The position numbers and the translations under genes are program-made. From positions 1-56,286 of the forward strand of contig CAMUAR010000019.1 in NCBI GenBank assembly GCA_947086895.1: a stretch of DNA of 56,286 nucleotides. The letters run 5' to 3'. The stretch's first letter is position 1, and every line of letters starts with the position of its first letter. This document shows positions 46,895-55,690 of the stretch, piece by piece. A model generated the notes under the pieces. The model was not told the origin of the DNA. It did not search any database and saw nothing but the letters and a program-made list of their open reading frames with translations. The DNA comes from an uncultured Lachnospiraceae bacterium (lineage in GTDB: Bacteria > Bacillota > Clostridia > Lachnospirales > Lachnospiraceae).

Positions 46895-48958
46895 TTATCG
46901 TTTCAGCGTCCATTCCTCCTGCCACTCAATCTTCATATCCGTTCCGTCAAAATCGATTGGAAGCCAGACATATCTGGAGTCTGAGAGATTATCGCTGTTC
47001 CAGCGGTCGCCCATATAGACAATCGTACCGTCATCGGTCTGAAAAATACAGGTGCTTTGGGAATCAAACGTCGTCCGCTTATCGTCCCCAATACAAGGAT
47101 CCCCCTTATCTTCCCACTCTCCGAAAATCTCATCTGCAACCCAGTATCTCGCCTGGTTCGGCGCCCATCCGGTCGCGCCGGAAGTCATCATATAATACCT
47201 GCCGTCTTTTTTTATAATCGCCGGCGCCTCTCTCTGCGCACCCGGATACAGACGAATAAAATCTTTGCCGTACACTGCATTTTCTGGTTCTGTGCAGAGG
47301 TAATCATAAGCATCGTTCAGTTTTGATATGTAGATGGTTAAGTTTTCCTCGCTGGAATAGATAATGTACGCCGTGCCGTCATCATCGATAAAGAGGTTCA
47401 TATCGCGCGCCATACCCTTGCTTTGCGGATACATATCTTCCTGATCTTCCGGGCAAGTGTTAAGCCGGTAGCGGTCAACAAAACGGAATGGTCCATAAGG
47501 GGAATCACTGACCGCAAGCCCCGCGCTGGCCGCAGCATAATTTGCGCTGCTCGTTTCCGTCGGACCATCGGCGTGAAACCATATAAGATATTGCTTTGTC
47601 TTTTCATTGTAAATCATCTTAGGACGTTCAATTACAGAAGTTGAATCATTGATGCAGCGATATACATTATCGAGCTGTTCTTTGGTATATCCCGCATAGA
47701 GTTCTTTAAAATATTCGTCCGTGTCAAGCTCCTCACGGCTTGTCACATTGCGCATTACAACACCTTCAAATTTCCAGTTGTAAAGATCGTCGGAACTGTA
47801 GGCGCAAATCCCGCCGCGGTAGCCTTTTGTTTTATCCTCTCCAACCCACCACCACTTCTCTGACGATTCGCCGGTCTCTTTATCGGTCACCGTAAGTTTC
47901 TGCACCTGACCGCCGTGCGCCTGTATTTTATTTCCATCCTGATCCTGCCAAATCTTACCTGGTCGAAATGAACTATATATCATTTTCTTTTCCAACCCTT
48001 CAAATGATTTTTTTAAATTTTCATACGCTGTTCTAATTTCCTGCTCTGAAGCGTTTTCTTTAAGAGCGACCGCCTCCGTTCTCGACTCGATATATCCGCC
48101 GACAGTCGCATCGCGGTATTCTTTTAGTTCCTCGTCGGACAACTCGGTTGCCGAGAGGAGCATCGCGAGCATCTCCCCATTGTACTCTGGCACTGCCCTC
48201 ACAATAATATAGCTTATCTCGGGGTTTTTCATCGCATCTTTTCCACGTTTTGAATTATAGATAAATAAATTTAACTCTCCGTCCTCTACATCCAATTCAA
48301 ACGTGCTTTTTATATCTTGAAATTTCAGAATTTTCTGCTCTTCTACAACCTTTTTCCCCTCCGCTTGAATATCGATGGTTCTCGCGGAAAACGGATTATA
48401 AAAACCACATGTCACCTCATAAGTTCCTGCTGGAACTTCAAAGCTGTATCGGTAGCCTGTATCATCATTGTACTCGACATTATCGGCAAGCACCCACTTT
48501 GCATCTTTGGGACTTTCCCCTTCTGCATCTCCCTCCGCAACCATATAGTCCTGCGGTATATAGCCCCAGATTCTGCCGCTGTTCTCGTCCGAACCATACT
48601 CTTGATCCGGCTTTGTCTGAAACAATCCAAGACCTGTTGAAACGGTATCTGCACGGGAGGCGCAGTTTACAAAATAGAGAAGAAAATCATTTTCAAACAA
48701 AACTTCTTTGGTCGGGAGAGCCTTGACTTCACCAAGTGGTTTCCCCTGCTGACTTTCTGTCGGCGTTGCTTCTGGTGAGGGTTCTTCCGGCTTGTTTGTA
48801 GGATTTGTCTTTTCATCTTGAACAGCATCCCCCGTTCCCTGCGTTTCTATTGTAGGTTTTGGATTTTCCACATCCTCACCCTTCCCGCAGCCTGTCAGCG
48901 CAAATACAGCAGCGGCAAGAAATGATAATGACTTTCTGTAGCTCCTCGCTTTCCACAT
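46895..48958 (-). CDS. Glycoside hydrolase family 43 lipoprotein
   Basis: A 687-residue surface lipoprotein with lipidated Cys24 in LTGC. A Pro/Thr/Glu tether (25-75) is followed by an N-terminal beta domain (85-270) and a GH43 five-bladed propeller (about 330-685). Visible motifs are IQAHGGQVQKL, WWWVGEDKT, ICAYSSDDLYNWKFEG, RPKMIYNEKTKQYLIWFHADG, SKGMARDMNLFIDDDGTAYIIYSSEENL, REAPAIIKKDGRYYMMTSGATGWAPNQARYW and SQSTCIF. These fit the GH43 branch that includes exo-beta-1,3-galactanases, so a galactan-type side chain is possible but unproven. It is the first gene of the long transport operon. Confidence 0.88.
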   Translation of the reverse strand: MWKARSYRKSLSFLAAAVFALTGCGKGEDVENPKPTIETQGTGDAVQDEKTNPTNKPEEPSPEATPTESQQGKPLGEVKALPTKEVLFENDFLLYFVNCASRADTVSTGLGLFQTKPDQEYGSDENSGRIWGYIPQDYMVAEGDAEGESPKDAKWVLADNVEYNDDTGYRYSFEVPAGTYEVTCGFYNPFSARTIDIQAEGKKVVEEQKILKFQDIKSTFELDVEDGELNLFIYNSKRGKDAMKNPEISYIIVRAVPEYNGEMLAMLLSATELSDEELKEYRDATVGGYIESRTEAVALKENASEQEIRTAYENLKKSFEGLEKKMIYSSFRPGKIWQDQDGNKIQAHGGQVQKLTVTDKETGESSEKWWWVGEDKTKGYRGGICAYSSDDLYNWKFEGVVMRNVTSREELDTDEYFKELYAGYTKEQLDNVYRCINDSTSVIERPKMIYNEKTKQYLIWFHADGPTETSSANYAAASAGLAVSDSPYGPFRFVDRYRLNTCPEDQEDMYPQSKGMARDMNLFIDDDGTAYIIYSSEENLTIYISKLNDAYDYLCTEPENAVYGKDFIRLYPGAQREAPAIIKKDGRYYMMTSGATGWAPNQARYWVADEIFGEWEDKGDPCIGDDKRTTFDSQSTCIFQTDDGTIVYMGDRWNSDNLSDSRYVWLPIDFDGTDMKIEWQEEWTLKR

Positions 48959-49037
48959 AAAAAAATCACCTCATAATCGCCCAATTATATTGAATCTTTT
49001 TCTTCTTTTTTAGTACTTATGCCCTAACTACTTTTTC

Positions 49038-49066
49038 AGTATATACCAAAACTATTGTATTGTCAA
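49038..49066 (-). promoter_or_regulatory. Promoter of the GH43-transport operon
   Basis: On the minus strand a perfect TTGACA (49061-49066) lies 17 bases before TATACT (49038-49043). The start would be near 49031, 72 nt before the GH43 ATG at 48958, with GAGGTG as ribosome binding site. AGTACT lies just downstream, a core shared with the palindrome upstream of the GH94 gene. Confidence 0.8.
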
Positions 49067-49304
49067 TCGATTTACCTTAATTTTTTTAGATTTCTTTCAG
49101 TAATTTTTCACAATACTTTATAAAAAATCACTGGTCAGGGCAAAAAACATACACAGCTCCCAAAGAAACCACAGTGGGAATCATACATATTTTCAAGGAT
49201 TAAAACACTCTGAAAAAAACGCTTTATAATAAAAATCTGCGGATACTACTCAAACTTCTCAAAACCGCAGAGATAAATTATTCTGTTGGAAGTATGTTCC
49301 TGCA

Positions 49305-49336
49305 CAGAAAAAAGAATCCTGCTTCACAGGATTCTT
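49305..49336 (-). terminator. Terminator downstream of the GH26-like gene
   Basis: AAGAATCCTG pairs perfectly with CAGGATTCTT over a five-base loop; on the minus strand TTTTTTC follows. It is 393 bases beyond the stop at 49729, so the GH94-GH26-like unit ends here, and the next unit has its own promoter. Confidence 0.75.
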
Positions 49337-49352
49337 CGCCGCAGTGCATTTG

Positions 49353-49481
49353 TTTTATAGGACACAATTTCCTATAAAATAAAAAAGCTGCCGCACAAAG
49401 AATGGCATACACAGAATTTTATAGATTGCATTAATACAAAATCCATACTCTGTATATCTTTCTCTTTGTGCGGCAGCTTTT
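49353..49481. repeat. Two adjacent inverted repeats, the second a 100-bp palindromic element
   Basis: TTTTATAGGA / TCCTATAAAA (49353-49379) is followed at once by a larger palindrome. Its arms AAAAAGCTGCCGCACAAAGA (49382-49401) and TCTTTGTGCGGCAGCTTTT (from 49463) match with one or two changes, and parts of the inner sequence also pair. T-runs at both ends make it a possible two-way terminator, or a small MITE-like insertion. The remainder of 48959-49728 shows no gene. Confidence 0.7.
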
Positions 49482-49728
49482 ATAATCAGCAGTCTGTTTT
49501 ATAACAAAACACTCTTTCAAAATACTGTAGTACTACAGCAGACATTTGCTGCACTTTACAAGTTTTTCAAAAAGTCATAATATAGAATTTATAGAAATAT
49601 AAATATTTATTTTTTAATAATTAAAATGCTAAATTTATATATTTCTTCTATAATATTTCTTTTTTAAAACAATTTAAAAACAAAAACATGCAGACTGGTG
49701 TTTCATTTGGAAAACTGCTCTTAACTTC

Positions 49729-51162
49729 TTAAATTTCCACCGGCTCAAACCGTATTCTCATTTTCGGCAGTGCTGTGATGACGGTGTACGTATTATACAA
49801 TCCATCTTCCAAAGAAAGGTCATTCTCACCGCTTGCTGGCGGCGCGAATATTTTTAATGATAAATCGCATGCTTCTTTTAAAGGCTTTTCAAAAAATGCT
49901 CCCATCAAATCAATCGTTTTTGCTTTCGGAGATTTATAGAACCACTTTCCATTCAGCTCCAGCATTAAGTTTGAATCATCTTCAAATGTAACCTCACAGA
50001 AATGAGGATTGCAGTCAAAGTGCAATGGGATCGCCAGTCCGTCGGCATCCTCCGCACCGCCCCAGCGCAGTGTTGCAGGAAGGGAAACTTCCTCCCCGAC
50101 AGTCATCTCAGGGCTGAAATAATCGTCGTGAATAATCTCTTTGTAAGTGTAAAGCAGCGGCTGCGGAATACCAACCTCCGCGTTATTTGGATCTTCAATT
50201 TCAAGCCCTAATCTGCCGCGGTCACGGAACTGATACATTGAAAAGTTTGTAAACCAAGCTGCATTTTCCTTCTTTATCAAATCGCAGAATTCTTTTACCA
50301 TCGCCGCCTGGTCGTAAGGTCCTGTCACATCTCCATCCGCATTCAGCTCGCTCATCATCATCGGCTTTGCCACGCCGCCGGAAAGCTCCTTAAAACGCTC
50401 GTAAGTGCGCTTTGTGTAGCGGAAAATGTCTTCGATATCGCCTCTGCTGTGCGATTTGCCGCCGCGTTCTGCCACATCGTAAGGCCAGCCCCAGTGAAGT
50501 GCAAAATACCGGTCAATCGACCACATATCTGCATCTCTTACAGCTTGTGCAAAATCCTCTTCCTTCTCGATCTCCGTCTTGCCTTCATCCACACCGCCAG
50601 TACATAAAATAGTCTGTACATTCGGCGCATATTCTTTTAAAACTTTGCAGAAACGACTGTAAAATTCACCGATTTCCTTGTAGCTGGCACGCTTTGTAAA
50701 ACTAAACCAATTTCCTGTACATTCATGATTGATGCGCAGCATCATACGGCCAAATGGCTTTAAATCCTTGGCAATCGCAATAAGATGCTCATCCGATACA
50801 TGCGGGTCGATGGTCAATGTCAGTGTTACATCCTGCCCATGCTTGCGGATATCGCGCATACAATCAAATGGTTCGCCCTCTGTATTTCCGTTCAGACCGC
50901 CCTTATAGGTAAAATAATCATCATAAGGATAATCCCACGCAAAAGAAACATTTGGATTTGCATGAACCACGCTCGCTCTTCCCGGCCATCCTTCATCCAG
51001 CGGATAATAGCAGTACATAAGACTGATACTGCGGTGCGGTCTGCCCAAAATCTGCAAAATATAATCCTGATTTACATACTCTCCACGCTCGGAGCCATCT
51101 CCCAGATCAACCGCGCATTTCGCTTTTCCCTGATGGATGGAATATACTTTTAAATCGCTCAT
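49729..51162 (-). CDS. GH26-like glycoside hydrolase (beta-mannanase-type clan A), cytoplasmic
   Basis: A 477-residue protein without a signal peptide. A (beta/alpha)8 barrel (30-330) shows MLRINHECTGNWFSF with probable acid/base Glu147 beside His146, matching the HE-x-x-GNW motif of GH26, and MMMSELNADGD with probable nucleophile Glu272. WSIDRYFALHWGWP lies between them. A C-terminal beta-sandwich (about 340-477) follows. GH26 enzymes cleave beta-mannans or related beta-glycans; the lack of an export signal suggests action on imported oligosaccharides. It lies 105 nt after the GH94 gene and ends the two-gene unit. Other clan A families cannot be excluded. Confidence 0.7.
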   Translation of the reverse strand: MSDLKVYSIHQGKAKCAVDLGDGSERGEYVNQDYILQILGRPHRSISLMYCYYPLDEGWPGRASVVHANPNVSFAWDYPYDDYFTYKGGLNGNTEGEPFDCMRDIRKHGQDVTLTLTIDPHVSDEHLIAIAKDLKPFGRMMLRINHECTGNWFSFTKRASYKEIGEFYSRFCKVLKEYAPNVQTILCTGGVDEGKTEIEKEEDFAQAVRDADMWSIDRYFALHWGWPYDVAERGGKSHSRGDIEDIFRYTKRTYERFKELSGGVAKPMMMSELNADGDVTGPYDQAAMVKEFCDLIKKENAAWFTNFSMYQFRDRGRLGLEIEDPNNAEVGIPQPLLYTYKEIIHDDYFSPEMTVGEEVSLPATLRWGGAEDADGLAIPLHFDCNPHFCEVTFEDDSNLMLELNGKWFYKSPKAKTIDLMGAFFEKPLKEACDLSLKIFAPPASGENDLSLEDGLYNTYTVITALPKMRIRFEPVEI

Positions 51163-51267
51163 TTTATTTCCCTTCCAGGCAAAGCAAACCTGAAAATTAT
51201 ATCAGATATCTGCTCTGCCCCTATATACTTATGATTTATCAGATTACTCTGCAGCACTTATAAAAAA

Positions 51268-53661
51268 TTACATTACAAGAATTACTTCATTTTCCTCTGC
51301 CATATCCGCTGCTGCCACATAAGGCTTATCCAGTTTCTTTCCATTCAGAGAAAACTCCTGAAAGCCTCCCTCCGCGCCGTTTGGATTCTTTACAACAATA
51401 TGAAGCTTTTTGCCGCGGAACACTTTATCCATCGTAAATTCCTTCCAATCTGCCGGAACTGCCGGGCAGATCCAAAGACCGTCAAGATCCGGGCGCATAC
51501 CGCAGATTCCTTCCACACAGCCAACCATACAGGTGGAAGCTGTTCCGGTCAGCCAATGCACGTGAGAACGTCCCTCAAACGGGGATTCTGTACTCTCAGT
51601 AAACTGTCCATGTACGTAAGGCTCAAGCTTTCTTGTATCCGCATCGTCATTCTGGGAAGCCGGAGAACTCTCCGTAAAGTACTCAAACGCGCGGTTTCCA
51701 TGTCCCATCAGGGCTTCTGCCAGAATAATCCATCCCTGCGGCTGTGAGAAAATACCGCCGTTCTCCTTTGTGGACGGGTTAAACAAAAGTGCCAGCGCGC
51801 CGTCAAACGCATGATCTACATAAGATGGAGCCATCACTCTTACACCGTACTTTGTATTTAACTCGCGGTGTACCGACTCCAGAGCCTTTTCTGCCTGCTC
51901 TTTTGTCGCCAGACCACTGATTACTGCCCAGGACTGCGGGTTCAGCCACATACTTGCCTCCGGGTCATGCTTGGAACCAATCACCTGCCCGTCCTCCTTG
52001 ATCCCGCGGACATAGCGGTCATCTTCCCAGCACTCCTTCTGGATAATATCGCCAAGCTCTTTCTGAGTTTTATCAAGGTACGCAATATATTCCGTATCAT
52101 TTAGATCGCTCGCAAAGCCTTTTAAAACTGTTATTGCATAGTACAGCTGCATTGCCACAAACGTAGACTCGCCCTTTTTGCCAAGACGCAGACAGTCGTT
52201 CCAGTCCGCATGAAGTCCCGCCGGCATTTTATGATCGCCAAGACGCTCCATTGAAAACTGTATCGCGCGCTTTAAGTGATCGTAAACCGTGCCTTCTTCC
52301 TTGTTTGCATAAGGAATCACTTCATTGATAAAATCCTTGTTGCCGGATTCTGACACATACTTCCACACCGTAGGGAACAGCCAGAGTGCATCGTCCGCGC
52401 GGTATGCCGGATGCCCTGTCGCACGCACATAAGAATCGTCGTCCGGCGTATCCTCATGACCCGCATTGTGATCGTACTTTACAAGAGGAAGCCCGCCGCC
52501 GTTATTTACCTGGGCAGAAAGCATAAAGCGAATCTGCTTTAACGCCATCTCCGGGTCAAGGTGAATAATACCCTGGATGTCCTGCACAGTATCGCGGTAA
52601 CCGTAGCCGTTGCGCTGTCCGCAGTAAATGAACGACGCTGCCCTTGACCATGTAAATGTGATAAAGCACTGATAAGCGTTCCATGTATTCACCATGCTGT
52701 TAAACGCTTCATCCGGCGTGCTGACCTGGAAATTTGCAAGTTTTGCATGCCAATAGTCGATCAATTCTTTCTTCTCCTGCTCGATAACCGCAAGATCTTC
52801 ATAACCATTTACAATCTTTGCCGCAGCGGACGGAGTGGTCTGACCAAGAAGAAAAGCGATCTCTTTCGTCTCGCCAGGCTGCAATGTCAGAGCAGTATGT
52901 AATGCGCCGCAGCCGTTGGAATTGTAGTTTAACACATTGTCACATGCGCCGTTCTCAACAGCAACCGGATTGCCGTAAGTGTGATAATTGCCAAGAAACG
53001 CAGCTTTATCGCCGTTGTAGGAAGTCACCGGCGCGCCTGCCATCGCAAAGAAACGCTCCCTCCAGTTGCTGCCTTCCTCGTTCTTGCCGCAATTTTCGTT
53101 GATGCTCTGAACAATCATATTATTTTTAAAGTATGTTCTTGTGATAAACAGCGTATACTGCAAATTCACCTGATCCTGCTCATAATTGCTGTCGTTTGTA
53201 AACTCAGCATAGCCAAATGCAGAAATTTTGCGCACCTTGTCCGTTGTGTTTGTAATCTTCGCGCGCCAAACTTCGTAAGTCTTATTTAACGGTACATAGT
53301 AAAGTACCTCTGAATGGATGCCCGCATAATCCGCAGCGATATTTGTGTAAGCAGTTCCATGACGGCACTCGCTTTTATAAGTATCAAGCGGTTTTGCCAC
53401 CGGCTGCCACGATGCCGACCAAAAGTCCTTTGTCTCGTCATCCCTGAGATAAACATAGCGTCCCGGCGTATCGTCGCTGTTAAAATGATAGCGGATAATT
53501 CGCCCGTTCGCACCGCTCTTTACAAAACTGTAACCCCCCGCATTGTTTGAAATAATTGCGCCGTAAGCCGGAGAGCCAAGATAATTTGCCCATGGTGCCG
53601 GCGTGTTCGGCTTTGTAATTACATACTCTTTTGCCGCCTCATCAAAATAACCGTATTTCAT
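51268..53661 (-). CDS. GH94 beta-glycoside phosphorylase (cellobiose/chitobiose phosphorylase family)
   Basis: A 797-residue cytoplasmic enzyme of full GH94 length. It reads MKYGYFDEAAKEYVITKPNTPAPWANYLG, with the N-terminal beta-sandwich (1-280), a helical linker, and an (alpha/alpha)6 barrel. ADWNDC at 485-490 carries the catalytic acid Asp489; GYGYRDTVQD and NGGIFSQPQGW are typical active-site segments. GH94 enzymes split beta-linked disaccharides with phosphate to give sugar 1-phosphate, saving ATP. The N-terminus looks closest to the cellobiose and diacetylchitobiose phosphorylase types, but the specificity cannot be read from sequence alone. It is the first gene of its unit, with promoter at 53771-53799 and palindromes in its leader. 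Confidence 0.92.
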   Translation of the reverse strand: MKYGYFDEAAKEYVITKPNTPAPWANYLGSPAYGAIISNNAGGYSFVKSGANGRIIRYHFNSDDTPGRYVYLRDDETKDFWSASWQPVAKPLDTYKSECRHGTAYTNIAADYAGIHSEVLYYVPLNKTYEVWRAKITNTTDKVRKISAFGYAEFTNDSNYEQDQVNLQYTLFITRTYFKNNMIVQSINENCGKNEEGSNWRERFFAMAGAPVTSYNGDKAAFLGNYHTYGNPVAVENGACDNVLNYNSNGCGALHTALTLQPGETKEIAFLLGQTTPSAAAKIVNGYEDLAVIEQEKKELIDYWHAKLANFQVSTPDEAFNSMVNTWNAYQCFITFTWSRAASFIYCGQRNGYGYRDTVQDIQGIIHLDPEMALKQIRFMLSAQVNNGGGLPLVKYDHNAGHEDTPDDDSYVRATGHPAYRADDALWLFPTVWKYVSESGNKDFINEVIPYANKEEGTVYDHLKRAIQFSMERLGDHKMPAGLHADWNDCLRLGKKGESTFVAMQLYYAITVLKGFASDLNDTEYIAYLDKTQKELGDIIQKECWEDDRYVRGIKEDGQVIGSKHDPEASMWLNPQSWAVISGLATKEQAEKALESVHRELNTKYGVRVMAPSYVDHAFDGALALLFNPSTKENGGIFSQPQGWIILAEALMGHGNRAFEYFTESSPASQNDDADTRKLEPYVHGQFTESTESPFEGRSHVHWLTGTASTCMVGCVEGICGMRPDLDGLWICPAVPADWKEFTMDKVFRGKKLHIVVKNPNGAEGGFQEFSLNGKKLDKPYVAAADMAEENEVILVM

Positions 53662-53699
53662 ACCTTTACCCCTTTCTATGCATACTGCAAATAATTTTT

Positions 53700-53747
53700 A
53701 TGCAGTACTGCATCATCACAAGTTTGAAATTATGTTTCTTTCAAACT
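53700..53747 (-). promoter_or_regulatory. Palindromes in the GH94 leader, candidate operators
   Basis: ATGCAGTACTGCAT (53700-53713) is a perfect 14-bp palindrome of LacI-operator size, and ATGCATACTGCA lies 20 bases nearer to the gene. AGTTTGAAA / TTTCAAACT (53721-53747) form a perfect 9-bp inverted repeat with a nine-base centre. All lie between the promoter and the start codon, where a repressor would block transcription. Binding by the LacI-family protein at 32451 is inferred. Confidence 0.45.
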
Positions 53748-53770
53748 ATCTTTTTTGAATAGATACTTCT

Positions 53771-53799
53771 ATTTTATATGTTTTTTTTATAACTTGCAA
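53771..53799 (-). promoter_or_regulatory. Promoter of the GH94-GH26-like unit
   Basis: On the minus strand TTGCAA (53794-53799) is 17 bases from TAAAAT (53771-53776). It gives a leader of about 100 nt before ATG 53661, which has GGGG as ribosome binding site. Confidence 0.6.
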
Positions 53800-53945
53800 T
53801 GTATTATTTTATATTCAGAAAATTTTTTCGCCGATTTACGAAATGTTTCGTATAAAAGCAATCAAATATAGAAGCAGTCAAAACAATATCCAAATCACAA
53901 TACTGCAAAAAATAAGAATATTATTGCTGTTTTAGAAAAATACCA

Positions 53946-54983
53946 TTATCGCTTTGGCATCGGTTTTAAACAGAGCAGTGTTTGTCGGATTGCTTCTAAC
54001 TGGCCGCGGACTGCTTTTGCATCTCCCCTCTTTAGTTTTTTCATTAAACTATCTTCTTTCCACTTAATATCCATACTCCAAAAAGCATGAATGATCGCAT
54101 ACAGATAAGGGTACATTCGTTTTTGTTCTTCCGAAAACGGGCGTTCTTTGTTGTATCCTTCTAAAAATGCCGGAAGAATCACACTTTCTGGATCTTTGTA
54201 TTCCTTTGGATACTCCATCAGCCTTGCCTGAAATACTGCTTGCATCACCGCATCACAATACAAATTGTTATCCCCACAGCGGTTAAAATCAAAAACTCCA
54301 AGATGCCCTTCTTTTGTCTGATACAAATTACAATCGCTGAAATCCCCCTGAACCGCATACCGCGGCTTACTTTTTAAAGGAGAAAGCACTTCCATGTATT
54401 CTTTATAAATTTTTGTAATATTTTCATACAAAGGCTGGTCAATCGCTAAAAACTCTTCTGCATGGGATAAAAAGTCCGTGTATGCAAACAAATCATTATC
54501 CGTAAACGGATCAAACAACACACTGTACTCTACATGAAATTGATTTGCTTCTGCAATATTATGTGTTTTTGCCAATAATTCACCCGCCTTTTTGGCAAGA
54601 CAATCATCAATTTCTGAAAGTTCACCATCCACAAACTCCTCCACTGTTACAATCACAGAATATTTATCGATCCAATACCACTTTGCAAAATTCTGCCCTG
54701 TTTTATATAAGATTGGAGTATCAATTCCCGAATCTTTTAACAGCGCGGCAAACTGACTCTGTCTTTCAATCAATTCTATAGACACATCAGGCTCATTTTT
54801 CAGCCGAACCACAACCGACGAGCCGTTTTGTAAATCCGCTTTTACAATAAGTCTTACTTCCCCAGACTCCAAACCATCTTCCTTCGAATCATATCTTTGA
54901 AGTTCCGTATACGAAACTGCTTTGGAAGGAACATGATAATCCTTTAAAATTGCATCTATAGTACATAAAGAAATCTCCAGCAT
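53946..54983 (-). CDS. Phosphotransferase with aminoglycoside/choline-kinase fold
   Basis: A 345-residue cytoplasmic kinase-like protein of the APH family. The N-lobe (to about 110) ends in a hinge VIVTVEEFVDGELSE; the catalytic loop is YAVQGDFSDCNLY (Gln in place of the usual His, Asp and Asn retained), followed by the metal-binding segment GVFDFNRCGDN. Family members phosphorylate small molecules such as homoserine, choline, methylthioribose or aminoglycosides; the substrate here is unknown. The LSPLKSKPRYAVQGDFSDCNL layout is common in uncharacterised Firmicutes proteins. It is monocistronic, with a GGGAGG site before ATG 54983. Confidence 0.8.
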   Translation of the reverse strand: MLEISLCTIDAILKDYHVPSKAVSYTELQRYDSKEDGLESGEVRLIVKADLQNGSSVVVRLKNEPDVSIELIERQSQFAALLKDSGIDTPILYKTGQNFAKWYWIDKYSVIVTVEEFVDGELSEIDDCLAKKAGELLAKTHNIAEANQFHVEYSVLFDPFTDNDLFAYTDFLSHAEEFLAIDQPLYENITKIYKEYMEVLSPLKSKPRYAVQGDFSDCNLYQTKEGHLGVFDFNRCGDNNLYCDAVMQAVFQARLMEYPKEYKDPESVILPAFLEGYNKERPFSEEQKRMYPYLYAIIHAFWSMDIKWKEDSLMKKLKRGDAKAVRGQLEAIRQTLLCLKPMPKR

Positions 54984-55147
54984 AAAAACCCTCCCAAATG
55001 TTTCGCACCTTGATTTTCTATGAATCTAACAAAAATAAGCAAAATTTTAATTTGATTGTAATATAGTGAATTATTTTTATAAATTAAACTATTATATACC
55101 GCATTTTATAGGCTTTTCAAAAGCTAGATATAATATCTATACACAAG

Positions 55148-55221
55148 TTACACTGTTCAAATATACTTTTCTACAAGACATAAATTACACTGTTCAAATA
55201 TACTTTTCTACAAGACACAAA
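55148..55221. repeat. Two tandem 37-bp direct repeats
   Basis: The 37-bp unit starting TTACACTGTTC at 55148-55184 is repeated at 55185-55221 with a single T/C change. It lies in an AT-rich gap (54984-55340) without a gene. Only two copies with no spacers, so this is not a CRISPR array. Confidence 0.9.
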
Positions 55222-55340
55222 TTATCAAAATATTCACTTTATTTCACTTAATTATAAACTTATTATTATATCATATTATTTATGTTTTTTCAAGCAAAAA
55301 ATGGTATCAATTTTTTTGAAAAAACAGCACCCTTTTTTGT

Positions 55341-55370
55341 TTGACAGAGTATTATTTTTTTTGATACAAT
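55341..55370 (+). promoter_or_regulatory. Strong plus-strand promoter with extended -10
   Basis: A perfect TTGACA (55341-55346) lies 18 bases before TACAAT (55365-55370), which is preceded by TGA, making an extended -10 (TGnTAnAAT form). Transcription would start near 55377, exactly where a stack of hairpins begins. Confidence 0.8.
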
Positions 55371-55376
55371 AACAGC

Positions 55377-55640
55377 ACAAGTTACAGTACAAAAGAAACT
55401 TGTTTTGTAGATAACTTGTTTGTATTTTGGAGCATTGGAACTGACATAATAAGTCTGGTTCGTCCAATGCCTGAACCCAATCTGCGCGCGGCGCGGGCAA
55501 ATAACTACCATAAACAGAGCAGCCAAGCAGAATAAATACAAGGTCAAGATGCTTATACGGAATGTAATAGTTGGTATTAAAGATAAGGTCTTGCAACACG
55601 CTTGGCTGGGGTAGGGAGGAAAAGAGGGTTGAAGGGATAC
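55377..55640 (+). ncRNA. Structured transcript: 5' leader or independent non-coding RNA
   Basis: From the predicted start, P1 pairs ACAAGTTA (55377-55384) with TAACTTGT (55412-55419) and TACAAAA with TTTTGTA inside it. P2 pairs GCATTGG (55432-55438) with CCAATGC (55464-55470), continued by AAC/GTT and GAC/GTC. A GC-rich mini-hairpin follows at 55483-55499. A long arm pairs CTACC with GGTAG, CAGCCAAGC (55519-55527) with GCTTGGCTG, then CAAGA/TCTTG and CTTAT/ATAAG. AACCC (55474-55478) can pair with GGGTT (55627-55631) to close a junction. G-tracts follow at 55607-55636. No terminator T-run is evident, so it may be the leader of the gene at 55691. No known class was recognised with certainty. 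Confidence 0.55.
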
Positions 55641-55690
55641 GAAAAATATTTTAAACTTAAACACCAAAATTAAAAAGGAGGTCAACTGAC

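Noticed and set aside
53946..54983. Antibiotic-resistance aminoglycoside kinase
   Set aside because: Only the APH fold is visible; the catalytic loop is QGDFSDCN rather than the usual HGD form and there is no resistance-gene context, so no resistance claim is made.
55148..55221. CRISPR-like repeat
   Set aside because: Only two adjacent copies with no spacers and no cas genes.
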